The translations under genes were made by a program, and so were the position numbers. A stretch of DNA of 64,000 nt from Allocoprococcus comes (GTDB lineage Bacteria > Bacillota > Clostridia > Lachnospirales > Lachnospiraceae), in assembly GCF_013300725.1 (NCBI RefSeq), contig NZ_JAAIMM010000013.1, forward strand, positions 32,278-96,277, given 5' to 3'. Under the pieces are notes generated by a model that made no database searches, had not been told where the DNA came from, and was given only the letters and a program-made list of their open reading frames with translations. Every line of letters starts with the position of its first letter. The first letter of the stretch is position 1. Shown here one piece after another: positions 1-6,759 of this stretch.

Positions 1-11
1 TTTATGGTATC

Positions 12-212
12 ATGAAAATATGTTCTTTTACACGTAAAGAAATCGAATACCTAAGAAAAGAATGTAATTTCACGCCCACAGAAATGGAACTCTTTGATCT
101 GCGGAGCATGGATGTACCTCTGGAATTGTGCGCTGAAAAGTTGAATGTGAGCTTATCCACGGCAAAGAGAATAAGCAGACGAATAAATGCAAAGATAATA
201 AGAGTGTGCTGA
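12..212 (+). CDS. Small phage helix-turn-helix protein
   Basis: A 66-residue protein whose second half (about residues 33-62, with LCAEKLNVSLSTAKRISRR) reads like a sigma region 4 or LuxR-type helix-turn-helix, so DNA binding is the likely role. The N-terminal half has no recognisable domain. It opens the visible part of the prophage and points the same way as the late genes. Similar tiny HTH proteins are common in Firmicute phages, but I cannot assign a family. The target and the process it controls are unknown. Confidence 0.6.
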   Translation: MKICSFTRKEIEYLRKECNFTPTEMELFDLRSMDVPLELCAEKLNVSLSTAKRISRRINAKIIRVC

Positions 213-243
213 TACTTTTATGATTCTTTCTAAGGACTTTAAC

Positions 244-268
244 GAACTGTTAGAGTTCTTTTTTTATG
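244..268 (+). terminator. Possible weak terminator
   Basis: GAACT, a 5-base loop and AGTTC are followed by a run of T. The stem is short, so this is a weak candidate, but it sits between the HTH gene and the next well-spaced ribosome site. Confidence 0.35.
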
Positions 269-306
269 CGTAAAATTAAGGTATAGAAAACAAGGAGGTG
301 TTTTTG

Positions 307-741
307 ATGAACGGATACGGTCCATATTATATGCCACAAATGCAAAGTCCATATATGCAAGACCAACAGGCATTGCAACAGAGAATCGACCAGCTGTCAC
401 AGATGCAGAACCAGTACAAGCAGCCGATGCAGACACAGCAGCCAAACGTAAATTGGATACAGGTGAACGGCGTGGACGGTGCTAGAAACCAGATTGTACA
501 GCCGGGTGGAACGTCATGGATGATGGATAACAATGCTCCTAGATTCTATGTTAAGTCTGTCGACAACATGGGCGGAGTGAACTTTAAAGCGTTTGAATTT
601 AAGGAAATCCAGCCGAATGAAGCACCACAGCCGGTAACTACCGACATGGATAACCGGTATGTGACAAGAGAAGAGTTCGAGCGTTTTCTGTCGAACATAA
701 AAGCACAGACGGAAGAGAAAGGGGAAGTGAAGCATGAGTAA
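307..741 (+). CDS. Gln-rich phage protein of unknown function
   Basis: The first 60 residues are rich in Gln, Met, Tyr and Pro (YYMPQMQSPYMQDQQALQQR), followed by a folded-looking core (NWIQVNGVDGARN) and a charged C-terminal helix. The start is taken at ATG 307 because AAGGAGG lies 8 bases upstream; the GTG at 298 overlaps that ribosome site. It overlaps the next gene by 8 bases, so the two are probably translationally coupled. Gene sets of this kind sit beside head genes in gut Clostridia phages. The role is unknown; a virion-associated protein is an inference. Confidence 0.6.
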   Translation: MNGYGPYYMPQMQSPYMQDQQALQQRIDQLSQMQNQYKQPMQTQQPNVNWIQVNGVDGARNQIVQPGGTSWMMDNNAPRFYVKSVDNMGGVNFKAFEFKEIQPNEAPQPVTTDMDNRYVTREEFERFLSNIKAQTEEKGEVKHE

Positions 742-985
742 TCCGCTAATGGGAATGATCGGAGGAGCGAGTGGGAATAACCCATTCGGAATGCTGCAAA
801 AGATGATGGGATTCATGAGGGGCGCACAGAATCCTGGGGCAATGTTGCAGAACATGGCGCAGAACAACCCGAACATAAAAAGGGCGATTGATATGTGCAA
901 CGGAAGAAATCCAAAAGACGTATTTATGGAGATGTGCCAGAAAAACGGAATGAACCCGAATGATATTGTAAACAAACTAAAATGA
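734..985 (+). CDS. Small Gly/Met/Asn-rich phage protein
   Basis: An 83-residue protein with a low-complexity Gly-Met-Asn-Pro start (GMIGGASGNNPFGMLQKMM) and an amphipathic C-terminal half. It overlaps the preceding gene by 8 bases, which suggests coupled expression. There is no signal peptide and no recognisable enzyme motif. It probably belongs to the same structural or accessory unit as its neighbours, but I do not recognise the family. Confidence 0.55.
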   Translation: MSNPLMGMIGGASGNNPFGMLQKMMGFMRGAQNPGAMLQNMAQNNPNIKRAIDMCNGRNPKDVFMEMCQKNGMNPNDIVNKLK

Positions 986-1037
986 TATCCTGGCGGAGTG
1001 CACACGCCTTGATAAATAAATGTAAAGGAGAACCAAC

Positions 1038-1706
1038 ATGAACGATGGTATGAGTACATTAAGTGCTGCCGATGTAGCAGCGGTAACAAGGAACAACGAC
1101 AACGGAATGTGGGGCGATGGAGGATGGTTCTGGATCATCATTCTTGCTTTCCTGTTTTGCGGTAACGGATGGGGAAACAACAACGGAGCACAGAACGCTT
1201 TTGTCTCTGACGAATTCGTGAAAAGAGATATCTTTAACACAAACCAGAATGTGTCTAACACAGCTTGCGAGACACAGAGAGACGTGTTAGAGAACCGCTA
1301 TACCACACAGCTCGGTTTGCAGAACTTACAGGCTCAGCAGGCACAGTGTTGCTGCAACACACAGAAAGAGATCTTACAGAGTAGATATGATGCGGCATTA
1401 CAGGCACAGAACATGCAGGCACAGATGGCGCAGTGTTGCTGCGATATAAAAGAAAGCATCTTAGCAGATGGACAGGCTACACGCCAGTTAATCCAGGATA
1501 ACACGATTCAGAATTTGAGAGACAAGCTCTCTGATCGTGACAGAGATTTACAGACGGCATATTGGCAGATTTCACAGGTATCACAGACAAATAACATTAT
1601 TGATGCAGTGAGACCGACACCAAAACCGGCTTATATTTCTTGCAGTCCATACTTTGCGTATAACGCATTTGGTAATGGTTGCTGTGCAAGTGGGAATGTG
1701 ATGTAA
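1038..1706 (+). CDS. Phage protein with twin CCC motifs
   Basis: A 222-residue protein beginning MNDGMSTLSAADVAAVTRNN, then a short hydrophobic stretch (about residues 31-41, WFWIIILAFLF) and a Gly-Asn linker. After that comes a helical, Gln/Ala-rich body holding two copies of an AQCCC motif (about residues 101-106 and 132-138), each followed by a similar basic/acidic helix. The C-terminus carries Pro and Cys (ISCSPY and CCASG). I recognise the N-terminus and the CCC segments as a family often seen in gut Firmicute prophages, with no known function. The triple cysteines could bind metal or form disulfides; that is inference. Confidence 0.6.
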   Translation: MNDGMSTLSAADVAAVTRNNDNGMWGDGGWFWIIILAFLFCGNGWGNNNGAQNAFVSDEFVKRDIFNTNQNVSNTACETQRDVLENRYTTQLGLQNLQAQQAQCCCNTQKEILQSRYDAALQAQNMQAQMAQCCCDIKESILADGQATRQLIQDNTIQNLRDKLSDRDRDLQTAYWQISQVSQTNNIIDAVRPTPKPAYISCSPYFAYNAFGNGCCASGNVM

Positions 1707-1913
1707 GTGAACGATATATCACTACTTGACTTTCTTACAGTGTACGGAGTTGCTTTGCAGATAGCGAATTTTAACAGTGATCTATCACAGGCGAGTAATT
1801 CTGACATCGAAAAACACTTGCACGAGCAAGACAGTAAGTATTTTTTAAAAATAATTGAAAACCAAAACAAAATCATAAGCATGTTGGAAGAATCCATGTC
1901 TACAAAAAAGTAG
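1707..1913 (+). CDS. Small phage protein with C-terminal coiled coil
   Basis: A 68-residue protein starting at GTG directly after the TAA of the CCC-motif gene, so translation is probably coupled. The N-terminal half is hydrophobic-helical (LLDFLTVYGVALQIANF). The C-terminal half (KYFLKIIENQNKIISMLEE) fits a short coiled coil. Its function is unknown. The start is uncertain because the ribosome site is weak. Confidence 0.5.
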   Translation: MNDISLLDFLTVYGVALQIANFNSDLSQASNSDIEKHLHEQDSKYFLKIIENQNKIISMLEESMSTKK

Positions 1914-1971
1914 TCTTGCAAATCAAAGGGGTAGGCAGTAGTCTATCCCTTTTTTTGAAAGGAGAATTTAT

Positions 1972-2400
1972 ATGTTAAATGTAATTGCAAAAGCCGCACA
2001 GACAGTTGCGGTAAATCAGAATGTTGTATTTACGAACACAAGAGTAAAAAGCCGCCGTTGCGCTTGCGCTAGTGGATGGCTCAATCATGATGACGGTAGC
2101 GGACTTTTCGAAGTAACCAACCGCGGAAATCTCCCAATGGCAGTAGAAGTAGATTTTAACGCCAATGTTTCAGCGGCAGCTGCCGGAGCGACAGCACTTA
2201 CGCTTGAGCTGAACGGCGAAGCAATTGGCGGAACTGAAATGGATTATACAGTTGTAACCGCAGAAGTATACCAGAACGTGAAAGCATCAACGCTGATTGC
2301 GATACCGTCTGGAAGTAGCTTTACAGTCTCTGTCGGAAACATCAGTGCGACTTCCGTCCTTGTGAAAGATGCAAATATCATCATCAAAAAGCTTGCCTAG
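1972..2400 (+). CDS. Phage jelly-roll type structural protein
   Basis: A 142-residue, beta-rich protein alternating short hydrophobic strands with Gly/Ser/Ala turns and ending in DANIIIKKLA. The layout resembles the small TNF/C1q-like jelly-roll proteins found beside head genes in many Clostridia phages, which are thought to be head decoration or fibre proteins. That assignment is from memory of the family pattern. A good ribosome site (GAAAGGAG) precedes the ATG. The CAC/ACA cysteine cluster near residue 30 (RRCACASGW) is unusual for such a protein. Confidence 0.55.
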   Translation: MLNVIAKAAQTVAVNQNVVFTNTRVKSRRCACASGWLNHDDGSGLFEVTNRGNLPMAVEVDFNANVSAAAAGATALTLELNGEAIGGTEMDYTVVTAEVYQNVKASTLIAIPSGSSFTVSVGNISATSVLVKDANIIIKKLA

Positions 2401-2414
2401 AAAGGGGTGAGCTT

Positions 2415-3008
2415 ATGATCGAATTTAAAAGCAAAATGGACGTAAGCACGCCAGAAGAGATTTTTTCGGAGATCAACAACCGGTTTATCGGAGCGATTAT
2501 GATGCATGGACAATTTGCGGATTACTTTGACTTCTTGGGGTTAAGAGGGTACAAACGTCTGCATGAGTACCAGCATCTAGCAGAAAGCATAGAACGACGA
2601 AAGGTATGCAGATATTACATTAACCATCACAATGCGCTCATAAAAGAGGATTTTTCCGGCGAAGTGAATGTTATACCGGATGCATGGTACACGGCAAAAA
2701 GATTGTCTGTAGGCAAAAGCACCAAACAGAAAGCGGTAGAAGATGGATTTCTCGAATATCACAACTGGGAATCCGAGACAAAATCCGTGTATGAGAAGTA
2801 CGCACAAAAACTCAGAGAAACCGGATCCGTAGCAGACGCTATTTTTGTAGAAAAATTGGTGGAAGATGTAAGCGCAGAGTTAAAAACGGTAGAACAGATG
2901 ATTTCTGATCTGATATCCACGGGATATGACATGGTTTACATCACTGAAAACCAGTCGGAAATAGACGAAAAATACAAGAAAAAGTTAAAAGGAATTGAGG
3001 TGGAATGA
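2415..3008 (+). CDS. Helical phage protein, ferritin-like pattern
   Basis: A 197-residue, mostly helical protein. The N-terminal third (IFSEINNRFIGAIMMHGQFADYF, then YKRLHEYQHLAESIERRK) has the Glu/His spacing of a four-helix bundle. I do not see a complete di-iron motif, so ferritin-like refers to fold pattern only. It lies in the same unit as the jelly-roll gene (14-base gap) and the following 140-residue protein. The function is unknown. Confidence 0.5.
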   Translation: MIEFKSKMDVSTPEEIFSEINNRFIGAIMMHGQFADYFDFLGLRGYKRLHEYQHLAESIERRKVCRYYINHHNALIKEDFSGEVNVIPDAWYTAKRLSVGKSTKQKAVEDGFLEYHNWESETKSVYEKYAQKLRETGSVADAIFVEKLVEDVSAELKTVEQMISDLISTGYDMVYITENQSEIDEKYKKKLKGIEVE

Positions 3009-3009
3009 G

Positions 3010-3432
3010 ATGGAAGAAGTAAAAAAGATTCTCAAAAGCCAGTTGGATAGGGAGAAAGAATCAATAAAGCGTGAGCTGACGCTATCCAACCTGGATGCAA
3101 TCTATAAAATAACGGGAACACTCTGCAATATTCATGAACTTGAATGCGCAGAAATGCCGACAGTACTTTCAGAAGCTTCAGAAAATCTGATTAAGAAGTA
3201 CAGCAATGGAAAATACGACAAGAATATTGATGAATTATACAACAGATACATCCTTGCAAAAGAAGCATACAAGGAGAACGGAGATCAGGCACACCGGGAC
3301 AAACTGATGGAATGCGTTGGAAGATTGATGGTAGAGGTTTATGATATGCTTTCCTCTATGGTCATGGATTCTGATTTTGCGGACGAGAGAAAAGAGATTC
3401 AAAAACAGATCAGAAAACTCGCAGATATGTAA
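3010..3432 (+). CDS. Helical phage protein of unknown function
   Basis: A 140-residue protein, almost wholly predicted helix with many Glu/Lys heptads (VKKILKSQLDREKESIKREL). The start is taken at ATG 3010, since the sequence GAGGTGG lies about 8 bases upstream; a TTG at 2995 in the same frame overlaps the preceding gene. It begins one base after that gene's stop, so the two are probably coupled. No family is recognised. Confidence 0.55.
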   Translation: MEEVKKILKSQLDREKESIKRELTLSNLDAIYKITGTLCNIHELECAEMPTVLSEASENLIKKYSNGKYDKNIDELYNRYILAKEAYKENGDQAHRDKLMECVGRLMVEVYDMLSSMVMDSDFADERKEIQKQIRKLADM

Positions 3433-3831
3433 AATGTGAGTACTACTTTAAAAACGGAAATGTAATAAAATAAAATAGGGAATCGGGAAAAGATTTTTTC
3501 TTCATTGCATCTCCTTTCTTTAAGAGACTCGCTAGTGGAAAACTGTATCAAGGAACGGTCGCACGTTCCGGCGAGTTTTGGCGTTATCAAATAACGCCAT
3601 TTCCTCTAAATGTGATATTGGTATGATTGCTATTTTTCTTTTTGAACCTCCCCCTACGAGAAAAGAAAATGGCGAAGAATATAGCTTAACGGTAAAGCAC
3701 CCGGACATCCGGGAGAATGGCGGTTCGACTCCGCCTATTCTTTTTTTGGACAGCCGAGTCCTACAAAACGGAAAACCATTGGTGACTGGTTACGCACCTA
3801 TAAATAACCTAATAATGGAAGGAGCTTTTGA
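3433..3831 (+). other. Structured non-coding stretch in the prophage
   Basis: About 400 bases without a convincing gene. Two small hairpins stand side by side: GGAACG/CGTTCC at about 3552-3569 and GGCGTTAT/ATAACGCC at about 3579-3597. They are followed by the tRNA-like element at 3675-3742 and then a ribosome site for the scaffold gene. The only open frame across it (3578-3835) has no ribosome site and runs through the tRNA-like fold. In an intact phage one would expect portal and head-morphogenesis genes near here, so part of this may be deletion scar. Confidence 0.5.
3675..3742 (+). tRNA. tRNA-like element with short anticodon arm
   Basis: The stretch folds as a near-perfect cloverleaf. 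The acceptor is AAGAATA/TATTCTT (7 pairs), then TA. The D arm is GCTT-AACGGTA-AAGC, the T arm is GGCGG-TTCGACT-CCGCC, and the variable loop has five bases. The anticodon arm is CCCGG-ACAT-CCGGG, giving a 4-base loop instead of 7, so no normal anticodon is presented. There is no encoded CCA; a T run follows. Box A- and box B-like segments are intact. I read it as a tRNA mimic or a decayed tRNA, not a decoding tRNA. Confidence 0.55.
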
Positions 3832-4449
3832 ATGAAAACAGAAGACTTAAAAGAACAGGGTTTGACTGACGAACAGATCCAGTACGTCATGAAAGAGTAC
3901 GGGAAAGACGTTAAGAAGTTGCAGAAAGACAACGAAACCTTAACGGCCGACCGGGACAATTGGAAATCCAAAGCAGAGACAGCGGAAGAAACGTTGAAAG
4001 GCTTTGACGGAATCGATCCAGAACAGATTCAGAAAGACCTGAAAGAATGGCAGAAGAAAGCTGAAGACGCTGAAAAAGATTACAAGGAAAAGCTTTACGA
4101 ACGTGATTTTGCGGATGCTCTTGGCAAGGAATTTGAAACTATTAAATTCTCTAGTGAAGCTGCAAAGAAGCAGATCATGAACGATGTAAAAGCAGCCGGT
4201 CTTAAATTGCATGATGGAAAGATTCTCGGACTGAATGATCTGATCGCACAGATGAAAGAATCAGACGCATCAGCGTTCGTTGACGAAAACGCAGATAAAG
4301 CGAAAGCGGGGGCTGCCAGATTTACAACTCCAAAAACCGGAGCTGGCGCAGGAGCGGTCGGTCATGTATCTATGACAGAGCTTATGCGCATGAAGAACGA
4401 AAATCCAAACCTTGATATTTCTTCTTACATTCAGGGCAAAAATGAGTAG
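3832..4449 (+). CDS. Phage scaffold protein, GP20 type
   Basis: A 205-residue protein of the phage minor structural protein GP20 type, the capsid scaffold family. The features are an N-terminal helix, then a long charged coiled coil (about residues 24-90, KKLQKDNETLTADRDNWKSK), then a compact C-terminal region ending with LMRMKNENPNLDISSYI. Scaffolds line the inside of the procapsid and are removed on maturation. It sits directly upstream of what was the major capsid gene, the usual order. The AAGGAG ribosome site is well placed. It is probably now useless, since the capsid gene next to it is truncated. Confidence 0.8.
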   Translation: MKTEDLKEQGLTDEQIQYVMKEYGKDVKKLQKDNETLTADRDNWKSKAETAEETLKGFDGIDPEQIQKDLKEWQKKAEDAEKDYKEKLYERDFADALGKEFETIKFSSEAAKKQIMNDVKAAGLKLHDGKILGLNDLIAQMKESDASAFVDENADKAKAGAARFTTPKTGAGAGAVGHVSMTELMRMKNENPNLDISSYIQGKNE

Positions 4450-4492
4450 ATATTTTTTAACCCGGAAAAGTTACGGGTAGAAAGGAAACAAC

Positions 4493-6355
4493 ATGGCATT
4501 ATTCGACCAGAAAAATTTTAATGGCGAGGTTTTTGGTGCGTATGTAGATCAGACCGAGAACCTTAACAGAAACGAACTGTTAAAGTCTGGTGCTATTGTG
4601 GAAAAACCGCAGTATGCTTCGCTTCTGCCAGATCAGACAGGTGGAAACTATCTGACAAGTCTAGGAGATACGGCATCGGCAGCGAAAGACGCAGCTGACG
4701 CTACAGAAGATGCGGCAAAAGCGGCAGAGGACTATCTTTCGCCGTTGGACGATATCAACAAATTTACCGCTGAAGATTCTTCCTCTAAGTCTCCGTCTAG
4801 TGGCAGTGGTGGATCCGGTGGTGGGACCGGTGCAACAGGACCGATGTTCGAGGACGTAGCGATCACGGATATTCCTATCCTCGAAAAGCTAAAAGACATT
4901 CTTTCGCAAATTTTTAAGCCTTTTAAACAGGCATGGCAGAAAGAGGGAAAAGCTACCATAGATGCGGCGAAATTAGCTTTTAACAACTTAAAAAGCCTTG
5001 CGAAGGATGTTGGTAAAAGTATGTTGGAAGTCTGGACAAACGGAACAGGCACACAGCTGTTATCCACTACATTACAGATTGTACAAGCGATTCTGACCAC
5101 GATTGGACGGATAGCCGGAAAGCTCGATGAAGCTTGGAACAAAAACAGTGTAGGTACTGCAATTATACAGGCGATTGCAGATATCTTACAAAAGATACTG
5201 GATTTCGTGAACCGTATCGCATGGGCAACAGCAGACTGGGCGGCAAAGCTTGACTTCTATCCACTTCTGGATTCCATCCGGCAGTTATTGGAGTCGGTCA
5301 GTCCGCTTGTGGAGAAGATTGGAAATTTCCTCGGCAACGTATATGAAAAAATCATACTTCCATCTTTGACATGGCTTATTGAAACCGGATTGCCGACAGT
5401 AATAGAATGGCTCGGAAAATTCTTTGATTTTCTTTCAGAACATCAATGGATTATTGATTTGCTCGGAGCAACCTTACTCGGAGCGTTTGCAGCATCGAAA
5501 ATAGTTGCTCTCATCACTTCAATAATGGGTGCGATAGAACTTTTGATGTCTATTATTGGAACAGAAGGATTGATCGGATTGCTTGGCGGACCTTTGGCGG
5601 TTGCGATAGCTGCAACTATAGCGATTCTTGTACTTCTTGTAACGCACTGGGATACCGTGAAAAACACAATGAACACCATAAAAGACTGGATCGCAAATGC
5701 ATTTGTCCATGACTGGACAAAAGAGTTCGGATATCTCGGCGGATACCTGAATGCGTGGTTCAAAAATATCAAAAATTTATGGGATGGCATAAAGCAGATA
5801 TTTAACGGAATTATAACATTTGTAAAAGGTGTATTCACTGGAAACTGGCGGCAAGCTTGGGAGGGAGTACGACAGATATTCGCCGGAGTTTGGAACTCAT
5901 TTGCAGCAATTGTAAAAGCTCCGATCAACACAATTATAGCTTTTATAAATAGTTTCCTTTACGCAATCCAGACCATGCAAAACTCTTTCGCAAACGCTCT
6001 AAACTCCATGAGTATTAGCCTACCACATTGGCTCGAAAAACTGACTGGTTTTAGTTCTGTCGGATTTAATGTCGGATATTGGAGTGCGCCGATGGTTCCA
6101 TATCTTGCACAGGGAGCTGTTATCCCACCAAACAAAGAGTTTATGGCAGTCCTCGGAGATCAGAAGAGTGGTAACAATATTGAAGCACCGGAAAGCCTGA
6201 TTCGCCGGATTGTAAGGGAAGAAAGCGGAAATGGTAAGGGCAGCACGTACAATGTAACCGCACAAGTAAACAGAAGAACGCTGTTTGATCTGGTTTTGGA
6301 AGAGGGAAAAGTGAGAAGAACTGTAACTGGAAGAAACCCGTTCGAGACGGTTTAG
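4493..6355 (+). CDS. Chimera: capsid N-terminus fused to tape-measure C-terminus
   Basis: A 620-residue frame made from two genes. Residues 1 to about 55 (MALFDQKNFNGEVFGAYVDQ to DQTGGNYLTS) are the start of a phage major capsid protein. From about residue 57 (LGDTASAAKDAADATEDA, SPLDDINKF, a Ser/Gly linker at about 102-116) the protein is the rear part of a tape-measure protein, with long hydrophobic helices and the typical AQGAVIPPNKEFMAVLGDQ end. The join lies near 4655-4665 and keeps the frame. Everything normally between the two genes (rest of capsid, connectors, major tail protein, front of tape measure) is gone. The product cannot serve as capsid or full tape measure. Confidence 0.8.
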   Translation: MALFDQKNFNGEVFGAYVDQTENLNRNELLKSGAIVEKPQYASLLPDQTGGNYLTSLGDTASAAKDAADATEDAAKAAEDYLSPLDDINKFTAEDSSSKSPSSGSGGSGGGTGATGPMFEDVAITDIPILEKLKDILSQIFKPFKQAWQKEGKATIDAAKLAFNNLKSLAKDVGKSMLEVWTNGTGTQLLSTTLQIVQAILTTIGRIAGKLDEAWNKNSVGTAIIQAIADILQKILDFVNRIAWATADWAAKLDFYPLLDSIRQLLESVSPLVEKIGNFLGNVYEKIILPSLTWLIETGLPTVIEWLGKFFDFLSEHQWIIDLLGATLLGAFAASKIVALITSIMGAIELLMSIIGTEGLIGLLGGPLAVAIAATIAILVLLVTHWDTVKNTMNTIKDWIANAFVHDWTKEFGYLGGYLNAWFKNIKNLWDGIKQIFNGIITFVKGVFTGNWRQAWEGVRQIFAGVWNSFAAIVKAPINTIIAFINSFLYAIQTMQNSFANALNSMSISLPHWLEKLTGFSSVGFNVGYWSAPMVPYLAQGAVIPPNKEFMAVLGDQKSGNNIEAPESLIRRIVREESGNGKGSTYNVTAQVNRRTLFDLVLEEGKVRRTVTGRNPFETV

Positions 6356-6365
6356 GAGGTATGAA

Positions 6366-6749
6366 ATGGCACAAAATCATTTAAAATTTGGAACATACAC
6401 GCCAACAGATCCAGACTCGGACGGATACCAGGTATCATTTGCCACAACCTCTTCTGATAAATCCGGGCGAACAATGCGAGGGAATATGAAAAATGCGGTG
6501 CTGTTCACGGTAGAAGCGTACAATCTTAAATGGACGGACATCGATGCAACGGTAGCAAGTCGCATTTTGAAAGAAGTCATGGGAAAAGACGAATTTGACT
6601 TCTACCATTTTAATGTCTACACGGCAAGCTGGGAAACCGGAAAATTCTATGCTGCAAACTTTAATGCCCCGGTGATTAGCATAGAAGATGGAAAAGAAAA
6701 ATTAAGTGAATTGAGCTTTCAGGTTACTGGAATGAATCCGGTATTGTAA
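6366..6749 (+). CDS. Phage tail protein, DUF6711-like
   Basis: A 127-residue protein placed between tape measure and tail-tip protein, the normal site of a distal-tail-type protein. The sequence (beta-rich, YQVSFATTSSDKSGRTMRG, ending LSFQVTGMNPVL) resembles the small tail family I know as DUF6711, though I cannot confirm this. An AGGAGG site precedes ATG 6366. It appears complete. Confidence 0.6.
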   Translation: MAQNHLKFGTYTPTDPDSDGYQVSFATTSSDKSGRTMRGNMKNAVLFTVEAYNLKWTDIDATVASRILKEVMGKDEFDFYHFNVYTASWETGKFYAANFNAPVISIEDGKEKLSELSFQVTGMNPVL

Positions 6750-6759
6750 GGAGAAGGGA

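Noticed and set aside
3675..3742. A functional decoding tRNA
   Set aside because: The anticodon arm is three bases short, with a 4-base loop, so no anticodon can be displayed in the normal way.
3578..3835. 85-residue open frame across the tRNA-like element
   Set aside because: It has no ribosome site, begins within a hairpin and runs through a perfect cloverleaf fold; the composition is not coding-like.
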